Shown here one piece after another: positions 23,181-34,488 of a stretch of DNA of 64,000 bases. Numbering within the stretch: the first letter of the stretch is position 1; every line of letters starts with the position of its first letter. A program made the position numbers and the translations under genes. This DNA is from Coix lacryma-jobi var. lacryma-jobi (lineage: Eukaryota; Streptophyta; Magnoliopsida; Poales; Poaceae): the NCBI GenBank assembly GCA_009763385.1, contig CM019823.1:42837828-42901827 (forward strand). Direction: 5' to 3'. The notes beneath the pieces are model-generated. The model had not been told where the DNA came from and did no database searches. It saw only the letters and a program-made list of their open reading frames with translations.

Positions 23181-23797
23181 TTGGAGATGAGGATGAGGGT
23201 GGCGGCCCGTGGCTGCCGATGCCGCCGTCGCACCATCCTGGTTCCATGCACAATCGTAACACTGGCCGCCGCCTCTGGGGGAGAGGAAGTAGCGCTCAAG
23301 TGAGGCACCCGTGCAACCTCCATCAAGGAAGGATGTCGTATCCGAGTCCGCCGTTGTTGAGGAAGAGGAAGTGTATGTATAGGGCCTGGGGCAGAGGAGG
23401 CGCCGCATCAGCGATGCGCGACGCCGCTCGAGGGGCTCCGCTGCTAGGGAGAGGAGAGGAGGTGCCGCATCTGGGCCTGGGGGAGAGGAGGCGCCGCATC
23501 TGGGCCTGGGGGAGAGGAGGCGCCGCGAAAGTGCTAGGCGGATTGAGGGGCTCCGCCGCTGGGGAGAGGAGAGGAGGCGCCGCATCTGGGCCTGGGGGAG
23601 AGGAGGCGCCGCGAAAGTGCTAGGCGGACGGAGGCAGCGAGGCGTGGTGTCGAGGTTTTTTTTTACGGGAATATGCTAGAGTAATCGGGAGATCGCAAAT
23701 CCATGTGTACACACGCACGAGCCCACGTGGCAGCACCATATTGGCGAACAGTAATCAAAACGCTCTCAGCGCGCAGATGTTAGGCGCTATATGGAGT
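23181..23797. repeat. 617-bp tandem duplication, copy 2
   Basis: Nearly identical to copy 1, with about five substitutions and a small difference in a T-run. It ends at the start of the hexanucleotide microsatellite. Confidence 0.85.
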
Positions 23798-23931
<134 letters not shown>

Positions 23932-24036
23932 TATGATCGATTATCTTTGGTGTGTAGGAGTATGTTGTTAAATTATTTTAAACAAAGTATGGACATGTGT
24001 AACTAAGAAAATGTTTCTTATACTAAATAAAAGGTA

Positions 24037-24263
24037 GTCCCTCCGTCTCAAATTATTTGTCATTTTTGGTTTCTGTGCCACAAGTTTGACTCGATTTATT
24101 ATAAAAAATACGTGCAATACATATAATTTTAAATAAATTTATTAAAAAATTAGATTCAAAGATCTTTCCGATGATACTAATTGATGATATTTATTATTTA
24201 TAAAAATTACCGATATTTGTTTCTCGGAAAACGAAAGAGACAGATATTTTGGGACTTAGGGAG
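24037..24263. mobile_element. Stowaway-like MITE, 227 bp (TSD TA)
   Basis: Ends GTCCCTCCGTCTCAAA and TTTTGGGACTTAGGGAG are inverted relatives of the Stowaway consensus, flanked by TA. The core is AT-rich and non-coding. Confidence 0.8.
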
Positions 24264-24310
24264 TATATGTATGATGATTGCTAGAATAAAGAGTAAAAGA
24301 TGTTTGAAAA

Positions 24311-24718
24311 TGTTATGAACCTTAGTTCATATGGGGGATAGAGAGGATAACCATTGCTAAGAGAAAGGCCGGGCAAAGTTGGCGTGGAGGGAGACTAGAA
24401 CATTTGGGGGTTTTGGATTGTTTATTGTTCATTGCTTGTTTCTATCTCTTTACATGGATACAAATAGAGGGGCTGGCGCCCAGCCCTCCACTCCTCTAGC
24501 TGGCGCATGGCCTCTTGGCTCCTTGATTCTAGCCTAGCCATTACTCTCCTAATTAACATTAATATGGCCTCCTCGGGCTCCTACTTTGCAGTTGGCTGCG
24601 CATGCCACTCCTATTGCTGCAGCCATTAACTACTAATCTCCAACCACTTATTAATTGTAATTGACCATAGCTGCATGGTTCCTGGTGGCATGCAGCCGGT
24701 CCCCGGCTGCCTATGACA
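24311..24718 (-). repeat. 3' LTR (minus orientation) of the IQ-motif element
   Basis: 408 bp, beginning TG and ending CA as written. The element's reading frame runs some 93 bp into it. Confidence 0.9.
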
Positions 24719-25645
24719 TCTCCCCCTCCCTTGAGGACCAGCTCGTCCTCGAGCTGCCGTGCTGGATAACGGTTGAGGAAGTTGCTGACATCGTCCTGGA
24801 TCCCATGGGAAGAGCCCAACAGCTAGCATTAGTAGTGCGCTCGGCCTGTCCAGCGACACCAAAGTGGGTGCCAGCACTGGCAGAGCTTGCTGCTGGGTTG
24901 TGCTGGTTGTTTGCCGCACCGGGAGACCGCACACCCCGATCTCTACTGAGGTTGGAGCTACAGGATGTATAGGTGAGCCCGAGTGGTTGAACGTGTAGAC
25001 TGTGATTTGCTGCAGCGACATGCGGAGCAGCATCCGCATCTTCCACACCATCCGTCGGACAAGGAAACCTCGCCCTGCTGCTTGCATTCGCACTGCTGCC
25101 CGCTCCTCTGATGATGGCCACGTGATGGCCGGGGAGATAGCAGCCAGACGCTGCACCTCACGGAGAGACTGAGCTCGCCGGCGTGCCAGGAACCCTCGCG
25201 CTGCCGCCTGAAGGCGCAACGCAGCAAGGCGTTCACGCAGCTTCCTGGTGGTGTGTCGCACCATGAATCCTCGCACCACCGCTTGTAGGCGTACTACAGC
25301 AAGGCGTTCACGCTCGGTCTTCTCCACTTGAGCATGGTAGCGTTTGATCATCACAGCGAAGCGATCCAGGTCCTCTTGGAGACGGCGCATCCCATCAACA
25401 AGGCCAGTGGTCACAGAAGGGGCCGCTCCGAAACGCAGGTGCAGCAGCTTGGTGAAGCGAAGCCGTGCTGGGGTGCCTTCATCCTGCTGGACTTGGCGGA
25501 ACCATATCCGGGCGCCATCTTCCAAATGTCGGGAAGCCAGCCATACCTTTTCTTCCTCCATGATATGTTGCTGGCGGAAGTAGGACTCATATTGGCTAAT
25601 GAAGGCAAGAGAATCAGATTTCCCGTCAAATCTTGGAAAATCCAT
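24626..25645 (-). CDS. Gag-like protein with three IQ (calmodulin-binding-type) motifs
   Basis: The 339-codon frame begins MDFPRFDGKSDSLAF and continues with a retrotransposon Gag-type segment (residues 1-100: VWLASRHLEDGARIWFRQ, LLHLRFG). It then shows three good matches to the IQ consensus [IVL]QxxxRGxxxR: LQAVVRGFMVR (120-130), LQAAARGFLAR (145-155) and, with Met first, MQAAGRGFLVR (187-197). IQ motifs bind calmodulin in myosins and plant IQD proteins; binding here is inferred only. There is no zinc knuckle, protease or reverse transcriptase. The last third (after about residue 205) is low-similarity and runs into the 3' LTR. The ATG follows the primer-binding site by about 120 bp, a normal leader. 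Confidence 0.7.
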   Translation of the reverse strand: MDFPRFDGKSDSLAFISQYESYFRQQHIMEEEKVWLASRHLEDGARIWFRQVQQDEGTPARLRFTKLLHLRFGAAPSVTTGLVDGMRRLQEDLDRFAVMIKRYHAQVEKTERERLAVVRLQAVVRGFMVRHTTRKLRERLAALRLQAAARGFLARRRAQSLREVQRLAAISPAITWPSSEERAAVRMQAAGRGFLVRRMVWKMRMLLRMSLQQITVYTFNHSGSPIHPVAPTSVEIGVCGLPVRQTTSTTQQQALPVLAPTLVSLDRPSALLMLAVGLFPWDPGRCQQLPQPLSSTAARGRAGPQGRGRCHRQPGTGCMPPGTMQLWSITINKWLEISS

Positions 25646-25779
25646 TTGCTGGAATTGTGGTAGAGGTTGCGGTGGCGGAAGGTATGGTGAAGTCTGGTGG
25701 CAAGGTGGTGGCTGATGAGGATCGGAGGTTGAAGAAGATGCAGCGGAGGTGGATGAGGATCGCCGGATCTGATACCAAA

Positions 25780-26192
25780 TGTTATGAACCTTAGTTCATA
25801 TGGGGGATAGAGAGGATAACCATTGCCAAGAGGAAGGCCGGGCAAAGTCGGCGTGGAGGGAGACTAGAACATTTGGGGTTTTTGGATTGTTTATTGTTCA
25901 TTGCTTGTTTCTATCTCAGCTGGTTACATGGATATAAATAGAGGGGCTGGCGCCCAGCCCTCCACTCCTCTAGCTGGCGCATGGCCTCTTGGCTCCTTGA
26001 TTCTGGCCTAGCCATTACTCTCCTAATTAACATTAATATGGCCTCCTCGGGCTCCTACTTTGCAGCTGGCTGCGCATGCCACTCCTATTGCTGCAGCCAT
26101 TAACTACTAATCCTCAACCACTTATTAATTGTAATTGACCATAGCTGCATGGTTCCTGGTGGCATGCAGCCGGTCCCCGGCTGCCTATGACA
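25780..26192 (-). repeat. 5' LTR (minus orientation) of the IQ-motif element
   Basis: 413 bp. Relative to the partner LTR it carries an AGCTGG-type 5-bp insertion near 25919 and about ten substitutions. Confidence 0.9.
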
Positions 26193-26284
26193 GAAAATAT
26201 CCTCTACTCTCCCTTATAATAGTTTTTTAATCATTTATACAAGCATTATAATGGTTACTCATAGTCAAGGTTTTACATCTCACA

Positions 26285-26535
26285 TGAACTGATTGTAGCT
26301 TAGCTGGCTGAGTTCCTTGTGGTGGAACCTGCTCACCTGTGTTCAAGTCCCCAACTTCATATAGGTGTTCGTATTATTTAGGATTTATTTATTTATTTTA
26401 TGATTTAACGGCGCTATTCTTTCAGCGGTAGGCGATGTGTCAATAGACAGTGAGACGTCTGTGGTGACTTCATTAATCTCGAGATTTGCCAGTCCAACTC
26501 GGTTCTTCGAAGATTCTCCATAAGGGTATTGTGCC
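26285..26535 (+). mobile_element. tRNA-derived SINE (Au-SINE-like)
   Basis: TAGCTTAGCTGGC (26298-26310) matches an RNA polymerase III A box, and GTTCAAGTCC (26341-26350) matches a B box at the expected distance. The following body (GGATTTA, GGCGCTATTCTTTCAGCGG, GTGGTGACTTC) fits what I recall of the grass Au SINE. The 3' end is eroded. Confidence 0.7.
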
Positions 26536-26872
26536 AATGTGAAAGGACCAGATCTATTTGAAATTATCAAATAAAGGTGTTTCCATCATGTATTCGTTGG
26601 CCTCAAACGCACTTTAGATGGATGAGTTATGACGTTCCGAATGAAGCATTATCGGACTGCTAACGAACCGAACGTTGGATTTTGATGAGCTTGTATTCCA
26701 AGATTGATCTTGTGCATGTTGTATCAATGTCTGAAGTGTCTTTCACAAGTTTACATCATCATCATATCATTGTCTAGAAATTGAAGTCTCTGCAACACCA
26801 GACAAGTTTGGTGGTATCCGGAGTCAATCACTGAAGAAAGCAACATCTTTTGATGTTTCTGCAAAAGGTCTA

Positions 26873-27087
26873 GGGAGTGTTTGGTTGCTCACCTGCAAGC
26901 GCCACGCCACAATCGTGGCCGCCACATCTCATCGGGTTGTTCTTTGGTTGACAACACGTGTTAGGCGGCAACAATTTTTTCACAGAGTAAAGTTCGCCAC
27001 GGCAGTGGCGCCAGTTTCCTTCGCCACAAGTGTGGCGCTGCCACAATAATCACGATGGCAAAACGAGGCTACAAACCAAACATCCCC
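26873..27087. mobile_element. Tourist/Harbinger-like MITE, about 215 bp
   Basis: Inverted ends GGGAGTGTTTGG and CCAAACATCCCC are flanked by CTA (26870-26872) and TTA (27088-27090), a likely decayed 3-bp duplication. The core contains several GCCAC/GTGGC inverted words. Confidence 0.6.
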
Positions 27088-27350
27088 TTATTGGGCACCA
27101 GAGAAATGCTGAAAGGACCTAAGTGGTTGTCTAGAGGGGCTGTGAATAGGCAATTATAAAAGTTAACCCTTCAAAAGCGCAAATGATTTAGATTCAGAGT
27201 TTTCAAATAAAATCTCCACACAAATAATCTTAACCACAAAGGAGTGATTAATCAAAGTATATAACAATATAAAATAACCCCTAGGAGCCTAACACCTGCA
27301 ACCAGAAAAGGTTAGAACTGAGTGGAACTCAATCAACAACAGGCTGCTCT

Positions 27351-28376
27351 ACCGGACATGTCTGGTAGGTCACCCGGACATGTCCGGGTTGCTCGACTGC
27401 GGCAAACTGAGCTCCCAGCTGTCACTATTGAAATCCACCACCTAGGTGACATGCACAGGTGATACAAGAAGCACAATAGACAACAAATATAGAATGTAAT
27501 GGACAATGAGAGACGATATTTGTTTTACCGAAGTTCGGCAGCCCCTCGAGTCCTACTCTCCGTTGAGCCGACTGCGAGCTACCACAAAGGTGGGCTCTAG
27601 AGGACACCACAGGTCACTCTAGTTGTGGTCTATTTCACCCGCTATGCTCCTTCCACTAGTTGATCTCTTTTGAGGAGAGATCGAACCTTTACAAACTTTC
27701 CGATGCACACCACAAAGCTCTTGGGTGCTCTCCGACGACGCCGAGCCATCTAGGACCGCGGAGTCCAATTGTAATGAATGCAATACACGAGATTAACAAG
27801 AATGCTCAAGTGCTCAAGAATGGGATTGCTCTCTAATTCAAATTTCACTCAACCCACAAGATGGATTTTGTGATTTGAAGCTCCACTCACTAAGAGAGGG
27901 TTTGGGAGTGCTCACAAAGCTCACAAGTGCTCTAGGGAACCAGCAGAATCAGCAGCCTCCAAAAATGGAGGCTTGGGGGTATTTAAACAACACCCCACGC
28001 AACTAGCCGTTGGTGACCTACCGGACATGTTCGGTAGGACAAACTCCTTCAAACTCGAACGTCTTAGGTCCCACTCCACTCAAGGGATAAAACAAAGTGT
28101 ATCCATGAGAAGGAATGGGATTGACAACCCTTAAGGGAGAGAGAAAACAGAGAAAAGGAAAGAGAGCTGGACTGAGCTCCTACCAGAAATGTCCGGTAGA
28201 GCCAGACCCAGCAGACCATCGGTACTATCGGAGAAATAGCGGTACTACCGGTAGGTCAAAATATGCTCGGATCCAGAGAGCCCTGCAAATGACCTTAAAG
28301 AGGGCGGTACTACCGGGCATAGAGCCGGTACTACCGACGAACTGGATGGGAACAGCACCTACCGGACATGTCCGGG
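27351..28376. repeat. Five copies of a CCGGACATGTCCGG-type palindrome in the solo LTR
   Basis: Copies with zero to three mismatches lie at 27351-27366, 27373-27388, 28020-28035, 28182-28197 and 28361-28376. Shorter CGGTACTACCGG-like inverted pairs lie at 28209-28260 and 28303-28335. They may be regulatory repeats of the LTR; no function is shown. Confidence 0.7.
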
Positions 28377-28404
28377 ATGTGCGAGACCCAACCAGCCTGC
28401 CCTT

Positions 28405-28437
28405 GCAACACTCTCTTCTCTCTCTCTCTCTCTCTCA
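28405..28437. repeat. (CT)n microsatellite
   Basis: An imperfect CT run within the long solo LTR. Confidence 0.9.
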
Positions 28438-30160
28438 ATCTCACAAGGGTTTGACTTGAGAACTAGAGAAACAATGTCTATCACATGTTGCATCCCTCTT
28501 AATAGTACAACATACCTATTAACTCAAGAATAGAGAGATACTAACATAAAGCTCTTGAGTTCAAATCTGCCAATCATAGCCGCAACTTCCAATCTTTATC
28601 AAACGAGGGTGTCAACATGTCATCTCTGAACAACTTCCATTTGAGCAAAACCTTCTTGAGCTTGTGACTTGATTCCAATTATCATATATATGAAAAACAC
28701 CAAGTGTACCAAGTCACTCTCCTTTGGTTGATCAACAAAGATTTGATCCTTTACATCAACTTGACTTTTATGGCTTGATTCATTCCTCGACTAAATGCAA
28801 GTACTTTCTTCTTCACTCTAGCTAGGTTCTTCGACCGCCAAGCCTTTGCTTGCCCTTTACCTTTGCTCAGTACCTCGAAGTCTTTCCTTGCTATCTTCAC
28901 TTTCTCAAACCACTCTTATCAAGTCTTGTTTTGAAACATCAACTAAAGTCCATGTGATAACCAAAAATATCCATCACACTATAAGAATTCCACATATATA
29001 ACGATAGTCCATGTGATAACCATTATGTCCATCTCAACACAAGAATAATATGACATTGGAGAAATAGTCCTTGTGATCATCAATATGTCTATCCATGACA
29101 ATATGAGATTATGGCATTTGGAGATAATCCGGTGTGATAACCAATCCATCTATTATAACACAACAATATGACATTTGAAAGATAGTCCATTGTGATCATC
29201 CATGTATCTATCCTTGACAACATAAGAATCCCACACATACAAGGATAAGTCAAGCATGAGTTCCATGTGCATTATTGTTCTTTGTGCTTGAGCTACTTTT
29301 CATGTGATAACCAATGAACTCATCGCACCATAGAAGTCCCACATACAAAGAGATAAGCCATGTCAAGAATTCCATTTGCATTGTTGTTTCTCATGTTTGA
29401 CCTAGGTTAAATCTCCCAACAACGCAACACTTTTGGCTTAACTTTGAACATGCAAGTGTATGTGAGATAAGCTATCACCTGCTTCATACTTAGCAAATAC
29501 ATTAGATCTTTAATCATGTTGTCATACAATCAACCAAAACTCATTAAATAGCTAGATGCTCTTTCAAATGCCCAATTGTCAGCAATGGCTAGCTAATGTG
29601 TCGGCATTAGACAAATCTAGTTATGTTGACAGATCTTTCTTGCGAGTCTACAAAATGTTGTAGCTTCGTGGGGGAGTCTATAAATGCCACCAAGCCGACA
29701 TTTGAAGTGTATTGGACAAAGCTTAATTAAGTTGTAGAAGAGCTAAGGCTCATCTCTCTAGTTGCTCTAGCCACCAAAGTGCTTAAAGATTACATAAGTG
29801 ATTAGTTGTGATTTGTGAAGTGCTTAGACTAGCTAGACACGGCTTTAGCTCTTGCATTAGGCTTAGATATAGTGTTTAGTGAGGTTTGTATACCTCCAAA
29901 CTATAGGTGCTTGTGTGCACCAAAGAGTTGTACACTAGGGGTTATAGAATCTCGTGAGGTCCTCTAACGTGTTGAGAGGTCGTCTATGGTGTACTAGGAG
30001 AACATGTGACCCACAAGCTATTTAGGAGTGACCGTCTTGGAGACCCACTTATGTGAGAAGACCCATTTCATGGATTATCGGTTTGGGAGCTTGGTCGTAG
30101 CATCGTTGCGAGGGACTCCAATGAGGATAAGGGGTAAAGCATGATCTTCTCGGCACCTCG

Positions 30161-31400
30161 ACTAGCATGCAGCCAATGGATATTTGCTAGGATCTTGACT
30201 AATAACAGAACATATCTTTATGCAAGGAACAAGATATATATTGACTACGCATATGACCATGACTATCAGGTTATAGTGCGAAATACAAGATATGTGTTGA
30301 CTACACATGACCTTGTCTATCAGGCTGTAGTGCAAAATACAAGATATGTATTGACTACGCATGACCTCAATTTTAGTCACTTTTTGTGGTCGTGTCACTG
30401 TATTAGACTCGAGTTCAATCGAAACATAATGATGGAGACTCCACGTCGAAAACTGCACTGCATACTAAAAAGAACAACACCACAACGTTGGAGTGGTATT
30501 CTTGAGGCTCGTCAACAGAACGACGCTTCCCATTTTCCTCTAAGGGCATATGCCCCCATGTGCATGCACTATTGGAAGCACATGGGGATGCGTCACATGT
30601 GCCCTTAAGAACATATTAAACTTTATTGACTTTGCCCCAACGTAACAACACCGACAGTCAACCTCAGCGTCAACCCTATGGCGTATGCTACTGTGACAGC
30701 CACCGAGGGAGAGAGCAGCAATACCGCCATGGATGACATCAAATACAGATGCCACCAGTGCTAACAACACGAGATCGTGTATTGCGAACATGTGGTTACT
30801 GCATCCAATGAACACAAGTGGGAAGTGAGAGAATTAACTGGTCCTTTTTTGTTATTTTCAATTTAGTATGTCTTTCCATGGATGGTGTTTTTTTTTACCC
30901 TGCATCCATCTACATCACTAGCCCTCATAGGCGTGAATGTGTGAACAGTGAAATCTTAAAAGAACATAAAAGGATAGTTGAACAGATAAACAATAACTGA
31001 GAAATATTTTAAAATTAGATGAACAATGCAAAATAATATTTGCTACAAGGCTAAAAGTGTTATTCAAACAATGGTTGATACATGTATCGTCCTTCGAACA
31101 AATATGATCGCTGATGTATACATTATCCTTAATCGGTAGATAGCCAATAAGTCAAACAATCGGTTGTGTGCCTATGGTCAGAAAATATATTTGGATTAAC
31201 CTATTTTTTGAGGGGTATTAGCCAAGACGGAACTAGCCCGACCGGTTTAGGAAACTTTCTCAAATGCAATATGTGAATGTACCATTATGTTTCTCTCATC
31301 GAGTTGATCTAAAAACATATATGATTCGCCCATTTAAAGTTCGGATGAATTCACTGTAAATTTTTGAAGTTTTATTTTGCCATACACATACAACAGAACC
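30161..31400. other. No gene recognised; small tandem repeat and hairpin
   Basis: Three copies of a 54-56-bp unit starting ACAAGATAT lie at 30229, 30285 and 30339. At 30541-30607 TAAGGGCA..ATGTGC pairs with GCACAT..TGCCCTTA. The rest is AT-rich with no coding signal. Confidence 0.5.
30229..30375 (+). repeat. About 55-bp tandem repeat, three copies
   Basis: Each unit reads ACAAGATATgTaTTGACTACgCATGACC followed by a CTATCAGG-type segment; spacings are 56 and 54 bp. Confidence 0.8.
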
Positions 31401-31407
31401 GATCGGA

Positions 31408-31629
31408 TTGCCTTACCGTGAGGCTACCAAGCTCCGTAAAAACTGGCCAGGCCGGTTTGGGAACCGGCTAGGCCGGTTTGCCTTTACGAGTCTAACCCAT
31501 ATACTTTCCAATTTGGTGTTTGGACGCGCATCTGGCCCAAATACTTTCCAATTTGGTGTTTGGACGTGTTTTCGCATAGGAAGCTTGAAGATTACGATTT
31601 GTTCTCGTTTTCTATTGGAAGAAAACCAC

Positions 31630-31660
<31 letters not shown>

Positions 31661-31800
31661 GGATCATTACCGATTCAAGGAGCTAGCACTCAATTTGTTT
31701 GCATTTATTACCCTATTTTTTCATATTTTTCCATCATCTATGTTGTTTGTTGCGAGAGTCATGACGTTCTAGGTAGTCTTGCTGGTCCTAGAACAACCAT
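31408..31800 (+). mobile_element. LTR-like fragment with GGCCGGTTT repeats
   Basis: AGGCCGGTTTGGGAACCGGCTAGG-like inverted words and a 26-bp direct repeat (31501-31526 and 31541-31566) sit before a (TA)n run at 31631-31656. Such CCGG-rich repeats occur in some grass copia LTRs. Ends were not found, so the call is weak. Confidence 0.3.
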
Positions 31801-32026
31801 AGATGTGCTCCTCTCAACATGTCCTCCTGGAAAGTATTTTCAAGCTTTTGTGACAAAGGACGGGCTCTAAATCAACCCTAACTATTCTCTATATCGATTT
31901 AGTCATTCATGGACTTGCTTAGTGTGTGTTTCATGTTGTTTGTAACCTAGGGCGAGCTGGCCCTCGTGGTGTTTGATTTAGGTCACAGTCTAATGTCATC
32001 ACTTAGCTTCTGATCCATTTTATTTA

Positions 32027-33969
32027 GAGCATCTCTAGCAATACAACTCAATACTTTTCAATTAAGGTAGCTATCTATTTCAATATTACCTATTTTGGTT
32101 ATTTGCTCCAACAGTACTACCTGAAACACACACCCAAATTCATCCTAGCAGAGGAGAGCTGCTAGGCCATCGATAAACTTGCCCATGCTCGGTCGTCCTC
32201 GATCGCATCGCACGGGGAGAGCCGCTAGGCCATACCGCGTCATGGGGAAAAGCCACTTCGCGCCAAGGGACGTCGGCGTTAGGCAGGCACCGTCGTGAGC
32301 TAGCTCGGGGTGGGGAGGTCGCCCGGAAGCCGCATTCCACACTAGGGAAGGCTACCTGTGTCGGAAGCCATGTCGGGCAGGGCTCCACCAGGGATGGCCA
32401 CCGTGGCAGGTCCTGCTGCCAGGGACGGTTACCCAGAGCCGTGCTAGGCAAGCCGCTGCCGCCGCGCCAGGCCAGGGTGAAAGGTCCTAATTGGCTAGAG
32501 GGGGGTGAATAGCCTAAATAAAAAATTCTACAAACTCACTATAGCAAAGTATTAGTATTACAAATGGCGAAAATACAGTTTGCTCTAGCTCTAAATGTTA
32601 GGCAAGCCACCTATTTGCAATTCTAGTAATTTAATATCTCTATGGCACACAATTGCTATGTGTCTACTTTATCTAGTTAAAGAGCTAACAAGATAAATAA
32701 ATAGCTCAACACTATGTCACTACTTTTACACTAGAGAGCAATCTAGAGAATAAAATAAATCAACTAAATATGCTATGTTACTCTACTTGCAATTTATCAC
32801 TACTACTACACAAGGTATACAAATAGCAAGTATGAAAGAGAGATAAATAATTTCAATACCGACGGTGAAGAGTAGAGGATGATGCCAATCACCAAATAAT
32901 TAATTCCAACATATATTTCAATCAATCCAATTCTCCGGGAGACAAGATATAACACAATTAATTTTTCTCCCGAGGTTCACTTGCTTGCCGGCAAGCTACT
33001 CCCCGTTGTGTCCCTCTACACCACGTGGTTCGGTGGCTAATCGGTATCACACACCGAGCCTCTCAATAGGCGCCACAAGAACCTACCAATGGAGAGAAGT
33101 TGAATGACAGGAGCAATCCACTAGAGTTGGAATTAGGCACTCCGCCGGGAACCACAACAACCCCTCACAAATATCACCTTGATTGGGGGTGGACACAAAC
33201 ACCAAATCCCCTCACCAATCAATCCAATCACCATGAACCGTCTAGGTGATGGCAATCACCAAGAGTAATAAAAATCCACAATTGCAATAATCACCTGGTG
33301 CCACAAGAATATGCAATCTCAAATGCATGCACCTAGGGTTTCCTAAAATCCTCTCATAAAAGAGCACTGCACTTTTGGGAAGGAGAGGAGAGGGAGGAGA
33401 ATCACTTGAAGCTCTCAGATCTATCACTAGGACTCAAACTCTCACTTGATTTCTGCACAGATCGATGGGAGTGAGAGAGGAGGAGAAGAGAGCTAAGGAG
33501 AGGAGAGGGAGGACAATCACTTGAAGCTCTCAGATCTATCACTTGGTGCGTACCAACATATCTCATACCACAACACTCATTGCAATAGTTAGTACACATA
33601 TGTGTCATCAATTATCCAAAACCAAACTAGAGCTTTCACAGGGTCCCGGAGCCACGCTTGGTAGGCTATCGTCGAGGGCTGTCTTGCACCTAGGGAGGTC
33701 ACCCCGGTGAGGCACGCCACCCAGCCGCGTCAGGGGTTCACCGAGGAAAGTAGCATTGTTGGTTCTAGTTGTACGAAGGAAGTCATGTGGTGAAGACACA
33801 TGGAAAAAAAGTAGGGGAGTGGAGTAGGGGGCAACAGAAGAACAGAAGTAGGGGCTATAGTAGGGGGTCGGCTATATTAGCGAGGTTTGTTGGAAGGAAC
33901 ATGATTTTTTATCTCTACTATATAAATTGGAAGTAGAGGGCAAAGCAAGAGGTGTTGCTAGAGATGCTC
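32027..33969. mobile_element. PIF/Harbinger-type element with GC-rich interior (TSD TTA)
   Basis: Perfect 14-bp inverted repeats GAGCATCTCTAGCA / TGCTAGAGATGCTC are flanked by TTA at 32024-32026 and 33970-33972. Excluding the nested solo LTR the element is about 780 bp. Its GC-rich interior (32140-32470 and 33640-33750) lacks a transposase. It is non-autonomous, and the interior may be captured host sequence. Confidence 0.75.
32478..33638 (-). mobile_element. Solo LTR, 1161 bp (TSD CAGGG), nested in the Harbinger element
   Basis: It starts TGAAAGGTCCTAATTGG and ends CTAGAGCTTTCA. The duplication CAGGG lies at 32473-32477 and 33639-33643. An internal near-repeat (AATCACTTGAAGCTCTCAG) occurs twice near 33400 and 33511. 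The terminal sequence is related to the solo LTR at 27110. Orientation is inferred. Confidence 0.85.
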
Positions 33970-33972
33970 TTA

Positions 33973-34246
33973 TGTTGCGCAGGATCATTGACACTCTGGA
34001 TCACTTGGGATCGCCATTGGACGCTTCTTGAGTCCCAAGCCAAGGATCGTCGTTTGTTCGTTGTGCCGGGTGGTAAAGAGCCCTCTAATTTAGGCTAGAA
34101 AATTCAAAGATCGGACTCAATAAAGATAGGACCATAATACTATATGATTTTAAACTAAAATTAAATAACATCAAATTAGATTGTGAATGAAGCATAATTA
34201 AGGGTCATGACCAATTACCACCCCCATACAAGCGAGCACTGCTGAC
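33973..34246. other. No gene recognised
   Basis: AT-rich flank between the Harbinger element and the copia element. Confidence 0.3.
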
Positions 34247-34412
34247 TGTTAGCAATCTGTATAGCCACGTTCTGAATGCTAGCGCACGTCCTTTGGCTCT
34301 CCTTGTATTTAGCTGAACTGTCAGTTATCTGACTGAGTTGTACACATGTATATAGGCGTAAGCCTCCGATGAATACAATTGAGTCGTCCCAATCGTTCTT
34401 CTCCAGCTTACA
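34247..34412 (+). repeat. 5' LTR of the copia element
   Basis: 166 bp, with TATATAGG as a TATA candidate near 34350 and ATGAATACAAT downstream. Confidence 0.92.
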
Positions 34413-34488
34413 TGGTATCAGGCGATCTCCGATCCTAGAATTCCGCTGCTCTTGCCCCTAACCTCTTTGCCAACCGAGCCTCACCGCC

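Larger units (their letters stand above)
24311..26192 (-). mobile_element. Small LTR retrotransposon with Gag/IQ-motif protein (TSD GAAAA)
   Basis: LTRs starting TGTTATGAACC and ending GCCTATGACA flank a 1.06-kb interior. The 5-bp duplication GAAAA lies at 24306-24310 and 26193-26197. Orientation is minus. A TGGTATCAGA primer-binding site (initiator Met tRNA type) lies at 25777-25768 next to the right LTR. A polypurine tract (CAAGGGAGGGGGAGA on the minus strand) abuts the left LTR at 24733-24719. There is no pol. The LTRs differ by about ten substitutions and a small indel. Confidence 0.92.
27110..29566 (-). mobile_element. Long solo LTR, 2457 bp (TSD AATGC)
   Basis: It starts TGAAAGGACCTAAG and ends GATGCTCTTTCA. 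The 5-bp duplication AATGC lies at 27105-27109 and 29567-29571. There is no internal coding sequence. The opening phrase with CTAGAGGGG..GTGAATAGG also occurs in the solo LTR at 32478, suggesting related copia-type families. Minus orientation is likely but not proved. The sequence holds palindromic CCGGACATGTCCGG motifs and a CT repeat. Confidence 0.82.
26536..30160 (+). mobile_element. Old LTR-type debris hosting a MITE and a solo LTR
   Basis: Segments 26580-26872 and 29567-30160 read like one ancient copia-type LTR or repeat (GATGTTTCTGCAAAAG on the left; GTGAGGTTTGTATACCTCC and TTGTACACTAGGGG on the right). They are separated by the younger insertions at 26873-27087 and 27110-29566. No ends or target duplication were found, so the family is uncertain. 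Confidence 0.4.

Noticed and set aside
30541..30607. TAAGGGCA...TGCCCTTA as a MITE
   Set aside because: No target duplication or second family copy was seen; it may be a chance hairpin.
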